This document shows positions 1-7,447 of a stretch of DNA of 15,493 bases, one piece after another. Positions within the stretch are counted from its first letter, which is position 1; each line of letters opens with the position of its first letter. Source of the DNA: an uncultured Chitinophagaceae bacterium (GTDB lineage Bacteria; Bacteroidota; Bacteroidia; Chitinophagales; Chitinophagaceae); NCBI GenBank assembly GCA_937996595.1, contig CALKVC010000186.1, positions 1 to 15,493 of the forward strand, in the 5' to 3' direction. Both the position numbers and the translations under genes were made by a program. The notes beneath the pieces were generated by a model. The model ran no database searches, was not told where the DNA came from, and worked only from the letters and a program-made list of their open reading frames with translations.

Positions 1-483
1 CCCGCCGATGCTAATGCTGCTCCAAGTAAATTTGGTGCAAGTGATGTAATGGATTTGAATTGGGTACAGTTAATGAATGCATATACTTGTACTGAATGTG
101 GACGTTGTACTTCTTCATGTCCAGCAAATCAAACGGGAAAGAAATTGTCTCCACGTAAGATTATGATGGATACCCGTGACCGCTTGACCGAAGTTGGGAA
201 GAATATAGACTTGCACGGTAAAGATCATATAGATGGAAAGTCGCTTTTAGATAATTACATCAGCCGAGAAGAAATTTGGGCTTGTACCAGCTGTAATGCC
301 TGTGTAGAAGCCTGCCCTATCAATATTGATCCTTTAGCGATTATTATGGATTTACGCAGATTTGCCGTGATGGAAGAATCTGTTGCACCAGCCAGCATTA
401 ACGCCATGTTGGGCAATGTAGAAAATAATGGCGCCCCTTGGAAATACTCTCCAGCCGACAGATTGAATTGGGCAGAGGGATAG
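1..483 (+). CDS. (Fe-S)-binding protein, 4Fe-4S dicluster, HdrC/GlpC-like (5' partial)
   Basis: The reading frame is open to the first base of the window (upstream codons read PADANAAPSKFGASDV), so this is the 3' end of a longer gene and the Met at 49 is internal. Counting from that Met, the protein has two ferredoxin-type cysteine motifs, CTECGRCTSSCP near residues 14-25 and CTSCNACVEACP near residues 79-90, each of the CxxCxxCxxxCP type, so it can bind two 4Fe-4S clusters. The C-terminus (NNGAPWKYSPADRLNWAEG) fits the heterodisulfide-reductase-like electron-transfer subunits common in Bacteroidota, whose N-terminal half is usually membrane-bound; that half lies outside the window. Electron donor and acceptor are unknown. 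In related genomes a cysteine-rich CCG-domain (HdrB-like) partner often follows directly; here the next gene is convergent panB, so no partner is visible. Confidence 0.85.
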   Translation, partial: PADANAAPSKFGASDVMDLNWVQLMNAYTCTECGRCTSSCPANQTGKKLSPRKIMMDTRDRLTEVGKNIDLHGKDHIDGKSLLDNYISREEIWACTSCNACVEACPINIDPLAIIMDLRRFAVMEESVAPASINAMLGNVENNGAPWKYSPADRLNWAEG

Positions 484-487
484 TTTT

Positions 488-522
488 GAGTTGGGAGTTG
501 GGAGTTGGGAGTTGGGAGTTGG
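488..522. repeat. Heptamer tandem repeat, five copies of GAGTTGG
   Basis: Five perfect head-to-tail copies of the 7-mer GAGTTGG start 5 nt after the stop codon of the Fe-S gene. The array lies in the 128-nt space between two convergent genes. The rest of that space (523-611) is AT-rich, with a repeated GATACAA word at about 541-560, and holds no gene or clear hairpin. A 7-nt unit suggests replication slippage; its position outside coding sequence means copy-number change would not shift a frame. Confidence 0.9.
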
Positions 523-611
523 CAGGATTTAAAATGTAAGATACAAAATATTGGATACAAGATAAAGGATGAGAATTAAGCATCACAATTTACCGGACTG
601 CTGTATTTAAA

Positions 612-1427
612 TTAATACTGTTCCTTGTCATTAGGGAAATCGCTGCTTTTAACATCCTTAATGTATTGCTGCACGGCTGAAGTTATTTGTTCATTCAAAT
701 TAAGGTATTGCCTCAGGAACCTGGGTTTAAATTCGGTGTTAATGCCCAGCATATCGTGCATCACCAGCACCTGGCCGTCGCAATCGCCGCCGGCTCCGAT
801 GCCAATAGTGGGGATATGAAGGCTTTCTGAAACAATTTTTGCCAGGTTTGCCGGTATCTTTTCCAGCACGATGGCGAAACAGCCGGCTTCCTGCAACAGC
901 AGGGCGTCTTTTTTTAGTTTTTCCGCTTCCGCTTCTTCTTTGGCCCTTACGGTATAGGTGCCAAATTTATAAATGCTCTGGGGTGTGAGGCCAAGATGCC
1001 CCATCACCGGGATACCTGTACTGATGATCCGTTTTACCGATTCTACTATTTCTTCACCGCCTTCCATTTTAACCGAATGGCCACCGGTTTCTTTCATGAT
1101 GCGTATGGCAGAGTTAAGCGCTTCTTTGGAGTTTCCCTGGTAAGATCCAAAAGGCATATCAACCACAACCAGGCAACGGTTGATACCTCTTACAACAGAG
1201 CTGGCGTGGTAGATCATTTGTTCCAGGGTAATGGGTAAGGTGGTTTCGTGGCCGGCCATCACGTTACTGGCACTGTCTCCAACCAGTATGATATCGATAC
1301 CTGCCGCATCAAAAATCTGCGCAAATGAAAAATCATATGCCGTTATCATGGATATCTTTTCACCGGCACTTTTCATTTTCTGGATGGTATTGGTAGTGAT
1401 CTTTTTGATCTCTTTATTTACTGACAT
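612..1427 (-). CDS. panB: 3-methyl-2-oxobutanoate hydroxymethyltransferase
   Basis: PanB transfers a hydroxymethyl group from 5,10-methylene-THF to alpha-ketoisovalerate, giving ketopantoate, the first committed step of pantothenate (CoA) synthesis in the cytoplasm. The 271-aa product matches the usual family length of about 265. Visible motifs are ITAYD (28-32), VGDSASNV (49-56, metal ligand D51), VVVDMPFGSYQ (87-97, D90), KMEGG (120-124, E122), GHLGLTPQS (143-151), VLEK (187-190, catalytic-type E189) and GIGAGGDCDGQV (209-220). I chose the ATG at 1427; the open frame continues to a TTG at 1550, but those 41 codons resemble nothing in the family. It is the last of six minus-strand genes and lies 191 nt beyond the ppx stop, so it may have its own promoter. 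Its pathway partner panC is about 5 kb away in the same run, and no panD is present. Confidence 0.96.
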   Translation of the reverse strand: MSVNKEIKKITTNTIQKMKSAGEKISMITAYDFSFAQIFDAAGIDIILVGDSASNVMAGHETTLPITLEQMIYHASSVVRGINRCLVVVDMPFGSYQGNSKEALNSAIRIMKETGGHSVKMEGGEEIVESVKRIISTGIPVMGHLGLTPQSIYKFGTYTVRAKEEAEAEKLKKDALLLQEAGCFAIVLEKIPANLAKIVSESLHIPTIGIGAGGDCDGQVLVMHDMLGINTEFKPRFLRQYLNLNEQITSAVQQYIKDVKSSDFPNDKEQY

Positions 1428-1618
1428 ACAAATATGTTTTTTGGATGAGGCGAAAGGAGTTGGCTCTGCGTTAGAATAAAACAAGTCCGGCGTTATCGCT
1501 TGGTACTGTAAATGTAGCGAAAAAAGTAAAAACCAACATTTGGAGGCCAAACGCTTTATTCTATTGAAAAAAGGAGAATAAGATATTGCGTATATCTTTT
1601 ATAAAGCCGTGAATGCAG

Positions 1619-2539
1619 TTACATGCTTACCGTTTGTTTTTCCTTCATCTCTACCCATAAATGCTGTATCAGCCCGTCTGCGAGGCCAATTTTGGGTATG
1701 AAGATATTTTCTGCATTCGCCCAGCGCATGGCATTTATATAAATTTGAAGTGCCGGAACAATCACATCGGCCCTGTCTTCGCGCAGGTTGTATTTGGATA
1801 TCCTGTCTGCAAGGGTAGTGGCTTCCAGTTCGCGGTAATAATCACGAAGCAGGTCCAGTTGCAAAGGTTTGCCGTCTTTCTTTTTGCTTAATGAGAATAT
1901 CTTGTTGATGTTTCCGCCACTACCGATGGCAACCACTTCTTTATGGCCTTTGGTAACAGCTTTGATGGCATCTTTCATTTCTTCCCATTCCTGTTCAGAC
2001 ACTTTGTTTTTAAGCAGGCGGATGGTTCCTATATTATAGGATTTCTTATAAACGAGTATGCCATTGCTGAAAAATGATAATTCGGTGCTGCCGCCGCCCA
2101 CATCTATATACATATAGCTATGGTCTTTGTCGAGGTTTTCAGCCACATGGTTTTCGTACACCAGGTTTGCTTCCATGTCGCCGGAAATCACTTCTATTCT
2201 TATACCGGTCCGTAACCTTACTTCACTAATGATGTCATTGGCATTGCTGGCGTCACGCATGGCACTGGTGGCGCATGCTTTTACGGCATCCACCTGGTAA
2301 GCATTCATCAGGTGCTGGTAAGCAATCATGGTCTGCATCAGCATGTCAGATTTATGCCTGGATATCACCCCGTTTTCAAATACATCAAAACCAAGGCGTA
2401 GTGGTACCCTGAACAGGTTCATTTTTGTGAATATGGGTTTGTCTTCCTTGCCGGTTGTTACTTCGGTTATGAGTAACCGTGCCGCATTACTGCCAATATC
2501 GATCGCTGCCAGTTTCAATAATGATATGATTTGGTTCAC
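1619..2539 (-). CDS. Ppx/GppA family phosphatase (exopolyphosphatase-like)
   Basis: This 306-aa protein belongs to the ASKHA-fold Ppx/GppA family, which releases phosphate from polyphosphate ends or hydrolyses pppGpp. Motifs are AAIDIGSNAARLLI (11-24, phosphate-binding loop 1), ATSAMRDA (90-97), EVISGDMEANL (116-126, containing the likely catalytic acidic residue), YIDVGGGSTEL (144-154, loop 2) and GSGGN (207-211). At about 300 aa it is the short, two-domain form without the C-terminal HD-like domain of E. coli Ppx. The start is a GTG at 2537-2539: an in-frame TAA lies just two codons upstream and the signature motif begins at residue 11, so no ATG is available. It lies 147 nt after ppk1 on the same strand, which supports a role in polyphosphate turnover. 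Whether it prefers polyphosphate or pppGpp cannot be read from sequence alone. Confidence 0.92.
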   Translation of the reverse strand: MNQIISLLKLAAIDIGSNAARLLITEVTTGKEDKPIFTKMNLFRVPLRLGFDVFENGVISRHKSDMLMQTMIAYQHLMNAYQVDAVKACATSAMRDASNANDIISEVRLRTGIRIEVISGDMEANLVYENHVAENLDKDHSYMYIDVGGGSTELSFFSNGILVYKKSYNIGTIRLLKNKVSEQEWEEMKDAIKAVTKGHKEVVAIGSGGNINKIFSLSKKKDGKPLQLDLLRDYYRELEATTLADRISKYNLREDRADVIVPALQIYINAMRWANAENIFIPKIGLADGLIQHLWVEMKEKQTVSM

Positions 2540-2615
2540 AAATTACATGAAATGCATGAAATTTACGGGTTATGGATTTTATTAATTGCCGGTTAATGAT
2601 AAACTGTATTGCCAG

Positions 2616-2630
2616 CCGGATGCATTCCGG
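2616..2630 (-). other. Small hairpin downstream of ppk1
   Basis: CCGGA and TCCGG form a 5-bp stem around a TGCAT loop in the ppk1-ppx spacer. No T-run follows in the direction of transcription, so it is at best a weak terminator or pause site. Confidence 0.25.
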
Positions 2631-2686
2631 ATGAAACATGCGTTTTCATTATTTGCATGCTTCTTTTCAATAAAACAACTGAACAT

Positions 2687-4786
2687 TTATTCAGGGGCGG
2701 GTCCGGTTTCCGGCAGCTTTTTTTGCTTATCTGCATAATGAAGAAAGTTGTATATCTCTACCTGCGACCTGATTTTAATCTTATTACGCGGATTTACATA
2801 CAGGTTGCTCAGGTCATTATCGAGGATACGGGCTTTCACATTGTCATTGAGTTGTATTTCAATCAGGTCTTTCAATTGTTTTTTGATATCTTTTTCAAGT
2901 ATCGGGCATGCCGCTTCTATCCGGTGATCTATATTACGCACCATCCAGTCAGCAGATGAAATGAAAACCTTTTCATTGCCGCCATTATGGAATATCATTA
3001 CCCTGGCATGTTCCAGGTATTCATCCACAATGCTGATGGCCTGCAGCGGTTTCCTGAATTTCTTATTTTCTGTGAACATGCAGAAGATCCCACGGACAAC
3101 CATTTTTATTTCCACACCCGCTTTAGCCGCTTCAACAAGTTTTGCAATCAGTCTTTCGTCACTCAGTGAATTCAATTTAAGTGTAATGGCAGCGGTTTTT
3201 TTGCTTCTGGCCGCTTTTATTTCCTTATTGATCAGCAGGGTGAATTGTTTCCTCATCTGAAACGGGCTTACAATAAGGGTTTTACACGATTTCAGGAATG
3301 ATTCCCTTGTTTTCGGGTTTTCCAGGAAAGTGAAAATGCGGTTTACGTCTGCCATTATATTCCTGTCGGAGGTTAGCAGGCAATGGTCGCCATACAGCAA
3401 CGCCGTTTTTTCATTCAGGTTGCCTGTACTTACAAAACCATAATGCGTGGTAACATGTCCCACCCTTTTTTTAATCAGGCAAAGTTTGGCGTGTACTTTC
3501 ATATCGGGAACGCCTATCAGCACTTTTACGCCGGCTTCTTCCAGTTCATTTTTCCACAGCAGGTTAGCTTCTTCATCAAACCTGGCTTTTAGTTCAAGCA
3601 TCACCGTTACCTGCTTGCCGTTCCTTACGGCATTGGTAAGGGCGTTGATGATTTTTGACCTGGATGCAAGCCGGTAACAGGTAACTTTGATGCTGGCAAC
3701 ATCCGGGTCAATGGCAGCTTCCCTGAGCAGGTCAATCACACTGTCGAATGAATGATAGGGGAAATGCAGCATCACATCTTTTTCCAGCACTACATTTGTT
3801 ACACTTTTTGTGTGCTGAAGGGCAGGGTGGGTGAACGGTTTTTTCCGGGTGCTTTTCTGTTTAAAGACGGAAGCCGGGAAGTTGATGAAATCCTTGAAAT
3901 TATGAATCCTGCCACCGGCAATGATATTGTCTTTGTGCGAGAGTCCTAGCCTTTTTATCAGGTATAACAGCAGTCCCTGGTCAATCTCTTTATCATATAC
4001 CAGCCGCACCGGTTTGCCTTTTTTCCGGTTCTTTAGTCCTTTTTCTATTTTTTGTATGATGGTTGTGGAAAGGTCATTGTCGATATCGATCTCTGCATCA
4101 CGGGTAAGTTTTATGGTATGGGCAGAAAAGCGGTCGTATCCGAAAAATGAAAATATATAGGGAAGGCAGAACCTGATCACATCTTCCAGCAAGATGATTG
4201 TATGTTCATTTAATTTGGAAGGCAAAAGTACAAACCTTGAAAGGCTCCGGGTTGGAACAGACACAAGGGCATATTTTTGAGGGATGCTCCTGTCGGCTTT
4301 TGAGAGTTTACAAGCCAGGTATATTGATTTATCGTTCAAAACAGGAAACCCGTGTATGCTTTCTATCATCAGCGGAACAATATAACTCCTCACTTCTTCA
4401 TTGAAATACTGTATCACAAATTTTTGCTGGGTAGCATTCAGTTTCCTGTCGTCAACCAGCATGATACCCTCTTTTTTCAATTCCCAATAAATATCATTCC
4501 AGATACGTTCAAAAGCCTGTTGTTGTTTCACAACTTTTTCCTGGATTTCTTCAAGTATGCTTTCTGGTTTTAATTCGAGGTGCATCCTGGCCTTGCTTCC
4601 CAGTTCTATCATCCGTTTAAGTGCGGCTACCCGTACCCGGAAGAATTCATCCAGGTTATTTGAAAATATGCCGAGGAATTTGATGCGTTCTTTCAGGGGA
4701 ACCGTTTCATCTGCTGCTTCCTGTAACACCCTGCTGTTGAATGCAAGCCAGCTAATATCTCTGATGATGGTTTTCCTTTTTAGCAA
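2687..4786 (-). CDS. ppk1: Polyphosphate kinase 1
   Basis: PPK1 reversibly moves the gamma phosphate of ATP onto inorganic polyphosphate. The 699-aa product matches the family (E. coli 688). It starts with the N-terminal domain signature RDISWLAFNSRVLQEA (9-24) and SNNLDEFFRVRVA (42-54). The two phospholipase-D-like catalytic domains carry KVTCYRLAS (367-375, phosphate-binding R372), LKARFDEE (399-406, R402), VHAKLCL (431-437, with H432 as the expected phosphohistidine), STGNLNEKTALLYGDH (453-468), RGIFCM (565-570), and IFHNGG plus SSADWMVRNIDHR (598-622, second conserved histidine H600). All key residues are present, so it should be active. The start is a TTG at 4784-4786: an in-frame TAA lies eight codons upstream and no ATG or GTG lies between, and the conserved motif begins at residue 9. 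It is followed by the ppx-like gene, giving a synthesis/degradation pair. Confidence 0.96.
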   Translation of the reverse strand: MLKRKTIIRDISWLAFNSRVLQEAADETVPLKERIKFLGIFSNNLDEFFRVRVAALKRMIELGSKARMHLELKPESILEEIQEKVVKQQQAFERIWNDIYWELKKEGIMLVDDRKLNATQQKFVIQYFNEEVRSYIVPLMIESIHGFPVLNDKSIYLACKLSKADRSIPQKYALVSVPTRSLSRFVLLPSKLNEHTIILLEDVIRFCLPYIFSFFGYDRFSAHTIKLTRDAEIDIDNDLSTTIIQKIEKGLKNRKKGKPVRLVYDKEIDQGLLLYLIKRLGLSHKDNIIAGGRIHNFKDFINFPASVFKQKSTRKKPFTHPALQHTKSVTNVVLEKDVMLHFPYHSFDSVIDLLREAAIDPDVASIKVTCYRLASRSKIINALTNAVRNGKQVTVMLELKARFDEEANLLWKNELEEAGVKVLIGVPDMKVHAKLCLIKKRVGHVTTHYGFVSTGNLNEKTALLYGDHCLLTSDRNIMADVNRIFTFLENPKTRESFLKSCKTLIVSPFQMRKQFTLLINKEIKAARSKKTAAITLKLNSLSDERLIAKLVEAAKAGVEIKMVVRGIFCMFTENKKFRKPLQAISIVDEYLEHARVMIFHNGGNEKVFISSADWMVRNIDHRIEAACPILEKDIKKQLKDLIEIQLNDNVKARILDNDLSNLYVNPRNKIKIRSQVEIYNFLHYADKQKKLPETGPAPE

Positions 4787-4818
4787 GAATGGTTTGGGTT
4801 TTGGGGTTTAGTCTTTAG

Positions 4819-4846
4819 CTGTTAGTTATTAGTAAATAGTTAACAG
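4819..4846. promoter_or_regulatory. Imperfect inverted repeat upstream of ppk1
   Basis: CTGTTAGTTATT and AATAGTTAACAG form 12-nt arms around AGTA, pairing except for two central positions. It sits in the 144-nt spacer between the rfaE2 stop and the TTG start of ppk1, about 33 nt upstream of the ppk1 start. It could be an operator for ppk1 or simply AT-rich repetitive spacer; no T-run marks it as a terminator. A G-rich run with GGG and GGGG tracts (about 4791-4806) separates it from the gene. Confidence 0.35.
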
Positions 4847-4930
4847 TTAATAGATAACGTGAACTTTTAATAAAAATAGCTGCTTATAAATATCCGGTTG
4901 TGGTTCTAATATTAAATTAATATGAATTTT

Positions 4931-5422
4931 TTATAGTATTTTCATACGTTCAATAATAGCAGTGGTTGAAACGCCTTCTACCATGTCGGCCAGAATAACC
5001 TGGCCGCCGTTTTGCAGTACTTCCCTGGCTCCGGCAATCTGTTCAATACTGTAATCGCCTCCTTTTACAAGCACTTCGGGCATGATGCTTTTAATGAGTT
5101 CCAATGGTGTATCTTCTTCAAAAATGGTAACGGCATCAACCATCAGTAATGAAGCGAGTACCAGTGCCCGGGCATTTTCATTATTAACCGGCCTTGATTC
5201 TCCTTTAAGCCTTTTAACGGAAGCATCACTGTTTAACCCAACAATCAGTACATCTGCCTGGGCTGCAGCCTGAGAAAGGGAGGCGATATGCCCTTCGTGC
5301 AGGATATCGAATACCCCGTTTGTAAAAACAATCCGTTTATTTTTAAGCCTCCACCTGGTAATTTCCTGTTTCAGTGCCGGCAGGTTGTATATCTTGGATG
5401 GTATTGTGCCTACTGTTTTCAT
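4931..5422 (-). CDS. rfaE2: D-glycero-beta-D-manno-heptose 1-phosphate adenylyltransferase
   Basis: This nucleotidyltransferase joins AMP to heptose-1-phosphate, giving ADP-heptose for the LPS inner core. In enterics it is the C-terminal domain of HldE; the stand-alone 163-aa form seen here is the RfaE2 type. The motifs are complete: FTNGVFDILHEGH (33-45, with the HxGH nucleotide-binding site at 42-45), VGLNSDASVKRLKG (61-74), RPVN (77-80), VKGGDY (119-124) and VSTTAII (151-157, the loop that contacts the nucleotide). The ATG at 5422 is favoured because residues 9-32 (SKIYNLPALKQEITRWRLKNKR in the middle) look like the usual N-terminal helix of the family. This start makes the gene overlap the 3' end of the upstream membrane-protein gene by 80 nt in another frame, implying co-transcription and probably translational coupling. 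No kinase partner (RfaE1) is nearby. Confidence 0.93.
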   Translation of the reverse strand: MKTVGTIPSKIYNLPALKQEITRWRLKNKRIVFTNGVFDILHEGHIASLSQAAAQADVLIVGLNSDASVKRLKGESRPVNNENARALVLASLLMVDAVTIFEEDTPLELIKSIMPEVLVKGGDYSIEQIAGAREVLQNGGQVILADMVEGVSTTAIIERMKIL

Positions 5423-6419
5423 GGTTTTTGTTTTTATTCATATAAGGTAACAATAACAGGGCCAGTAACCCTGTAATGATTACGATTCCTGTTGAAATAC
5501 CCCACATCAGCCATCCGAATGCGATGCCCAGTGCTTCGGAAATGCCATAAATAAGCAGCGTTTCCTTGATAAAAATGGGAAATGAGCCGATACCGCCAGG
5601 GGTTACTATCATGGCGAGGGCAGATAAAGTGAGTACAGAGAATGCAGCTTTCAGGCTCAGGTGGGCGGTGCCTTCCATGGCATAAAATGCCACGTACACT
5701 TCCATCAGGTATAAAGTCCAGATGAGCAGTGTGTGGAAAATGAATGCCTTGCTGTGTTTTAAATTCCTGATAGATTTAAACCCTTCCAGTATGCCCAGTA
5801 AAAATCCTTTTACAGCAATAAGTAATTTGTTGTGCGGAAAGGTTTTGAAGATAAATTTCATGAGCAGATACCCGGCGGCCAGTATGGCGGAAAAAACGGT
5901 TAATTTTATCCATAGCGGCATTCCGCTGGTAACGGAGAGTTGTACAAACTGCTTTTTTACAAAATCTCCCACCACATCCAGTTGGATAATTACGGTGATA
6001 CCAATGAACAATAGGAAGCAGGCCATATCAAATGTTCTTTCAACTATGATGGTGCCAACCAGTTTATCAACTTTTATTTTTTCATACCTGGCAAGAAACG
6101 TGCATTTAAGTATTTCCCCCAGCCTGGGGAAAGCTGCATTGGCAAAATATCCAACCAATGTAACGGCAAAAACATTCTTCAAAGCCGGGTTATAATTCAG
6201 GGGTTCCATCAGCAGTTTCCAGCGCATGGCCCTGCTAAGGTGACTGAGTACGGTCATCGCGGCAACCGGTAAGATCAGCCAGTAATTAGCATCTTTCAGT
6301 GCATGCAGGAAAGCTGCTTTCTGATCCGGGCTAAGCAATTTCAACTGCCACCAGACCAGGAAAATACCTGCGCCCAGGAAAAACGCATATTGCATTATGG
6401 TAAAAAAGCGTTTATGCAT
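5343..6419 (-). CDS. YbhN/UPF0104 family membrane protein (lysylphosphatidylglycerol synthase TM-like, flippase-like)
   Basis: A 358-aa integral inner-membrane protein with about eight hydrophobic segments (roughly 12-28, 46-62, 82-96, 131-150, 168-190, 226-247, 258-275 and 306-326). Family signatures are AMRWKLLM (64-71), GYFANAAFPRLGEILK (90-105), GTIIVERTFDM (122-132) and TPGGIGSFPIF (273-283). These mark the flippase-like domain found as the membrane part of MprF and as stand-alone UPF0104 proteins; the substrate is not known, but a lipid or lipid-linked molecule is likely. There is no C-terminal soluble synthase domain, so it should not make lysyl-phosphatidylglycerol itself. It begins 79 nt after panC and its last 26 codons (a basic, polar tail from about residue 327) overlap the start of rfaE2. 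Linkage to an LPS-heptose gene fits an envelope role, which is inference. Confidence 0.88.
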   Translation of the reverse strand: MHKRFFTIMQYAFFLGAGIFLVWWQLKLLSPDQKAAFLHALKDANYWLILPVAAMTVLSHLSRAMRWKLLMEPLNYNPALKNVFAVTLVGYFANAAFPRLGEILKCTFLARYEKIKVDKLVGTIIVERTFDMACFLLFIGITVIIQLDVVGDFVKKQFVQLSVTSGMPLWIKLTVFSAILAAGYLLMKFIFKTFPHNKLLIAVKGFLLGILEGFKSIRNLKHSKAFIFHTLLIWTLYLMEVYVAFYAMEGTAHLSLKAAFSVLTLSALAMIVTPGGIGSFPIFIKETLLIYGISEALGIAFGWLMWGISTGIVIITGLLALLLLPYMNKNKNHENSRHNTIQDIQPAGTETGNYQVEA

Positions 6420-6498
6420 AATCGGTTACAAGTTACAAATGGTTTTTTATTTTAGGATATTAATGGGCAATTGCTATGCTGCATAGAGCCGGTTTACT

Positions 6499-7341
6499 TC
6501 AGTTAATAACCAGATTGTCAATTAGCCTGATATCATCGAGATATGCAGCAACAAGTATTACAGCTTTTTGCTGCCCGTTCCATTCAATAATAGGTTCAAG
6601 GCTGCCGGCATCGGCTATTTCAACATAATCTACCCGGAAGCCGGCATCCGATAATATATCTACCGCTTTTTGTTTGAGATGGCTAAGGTGCCCGGGAATG
6701 ATCTCATTTTTGATCATTTGCATTGTTTTAAAAATCTGGACGGCTTTGCTGCGCTGGGTTTCATTCAGCCTCAGGTTCCTGCTGCTCATGGCCAGCCCGT
6801 CTGCTTCCCGGAGCGTTGGACAGATGACTACTTCGGTATTTATTTCTTTTAATTCTATTAATTTACTGATAACCATGCATTGCTGGTAATCTTTCCGGCC
6901 CAGGTAAAGTTTATCTGGTTTAACGATTTGCAGGAGCCTGTGAACTACCTGGCAAACTCCCTGGAAATGCCCGGGCCTGTATTTCCCTTCCAGCATTGAT
7001 TCCAGGTAACCCAGGTTATATTGGTTAATTACGAATTCCTTTGTATAAACTTCATTTGTTTCGGGCAGAAAAAGTACATCACAACCCCATTTCTCCAGCA
7101 GATCTATGTCGTTTTCAATTGTTTTGGGATATTTTTTAAAATCATCCGGATTGTTAAACTGGGTTGGATTAACATAAATGCTGCAAATGCTGATATCATT
7201 ATCTGCACGCGATTTTTCTAACAGTGAAATATGGCCCTGGTGCAGGGCGCCCATCGTTGGTACAAATCCCACTGATAAGCCTTTTTGCCTTTTTTGCAGT
7301 ACAAAGGAACCCAGGTCATCGGCTGATTTTAAAAGCTTCAT
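6499..7341 (-). CDS. panC: Pantothenate synthetase (pantoate--beta-alanine ligase)
   Basis: PanC condenses pantoate and beta-alanine using ATP through a pantoyl-adenylate. The 280-aa protein has the full motif set: FVPTMGALHQGHISLL (26-41, with the HxGH ATP site H34/H37), VNPTQFNN (57-64, Q61 for pantoate), GKYRPGHFQGVCQVV (119-133), YLGRKDYQQCMVI (146-158), and MSSRN (185-189, the KMSKS-like loop). The ATG at 7341 places the first motif at the usual position. It is the first of six minus-strand genes and is divergent from the GT5-domain gene, with 106 nt between the two start codons. panD (aspartate decarboxylase, the beta-alanine source) commonly follows panC but is absent from this window. 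Confidence 0.97.
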   Translation of the reverse strand: MKLLKSADDLGSFVLQKRQKGLSVGFVPTMGALHQGHISLLEKSRADNDISICSIYVNPTQFNNPDDFKKYPKTIENDIDLLEKWGCDVLFLPETNEVYTKEFVINQYNLGYLESMLEGKYRPGHFQGVCQVVHRLLQIVKPDKLYLGRKDYQQCMVISKLIELKEINTEVVICPTLREADGLAMSSRNLRLNETQRSKAVQIFKTMQMIKNEIIPGHLSHLKQKAVDILSDAGFRVDYVEIADAGSLEPIIEWNGQQKAVILVAAYLDDIRLIDNLVIN

Positions 7342-7373
7342 GATGTTGTTTTTAATGGTATACCAAAGGCTTG

Positions 7374-7447
7374 ACCAAGCGCAATTTCAATAAAATCCAG
7401 TACCTTTGCACTCCGTAAAAAATATTAGTGCATTTAACCAAGCGCAA
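7374..7447. repeat. 11-bp direct repeat in the panC / GT5 divergent region
   Basis: ACCAAGCGCAA occurs at 7374-7384 and again at 7437-7447, directly before the ATG of the GT5 gene. The two copies flank the TAnnTTTG box at 7401-7408. It could be a pair of binding sites for a shared regulator or a chance short duplication. Confidence 0.4.
7401..7408 (+). promoter_or_regulatory. Bacteroidota -7 promoter box for the GT5-domain gene
   Basis: TACCTTTG matches the Bacteroidota -7 consensus TAnnTTTG and lies 39 nt before the ATG at 7448. No TTG lies at the ideal -33 spacing (the nearest, at 7371-7373, is 27 nt away), so the upstream half is weak. Its position inside a possible upstream TTG extension supports 7448 as the true start. 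Confidence 0.55.

Noticed and set aside
488..522. Possible CRISPR array
   Set aside because: The units are 7 nt and directly adjacent, with no spacers and no cas genes.
1428..1550. Longer panB beginning at a TTG (41 extra codons)
   Set aside because: The extra residues do not resemble PanB N-termini and would give a product much longer than the family; the ATG at 1427 gives normal length.
1580..1598. AAGATAT/ATATCTT hairpin downstream of the ppx-like gene as terminator
   Set aside because: The stem is 7 bp of nearly pure A/T and is not directly followed by a T-run on the minus strand, so the support is too weak.
4909..4923. ATATTAA-A-TTAATAT palindrome downstream of rfaE2
   Set aside because: It is low-complexity A/T sequence with a one-base centre that cannot form a normal hairpin loop.
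5722..6195. 157-codon open frame on the plus strand
   Set aside because: It is antisense to the flippase-like gene, whose family motifs are clear, and its translation shows no recognisable motif.
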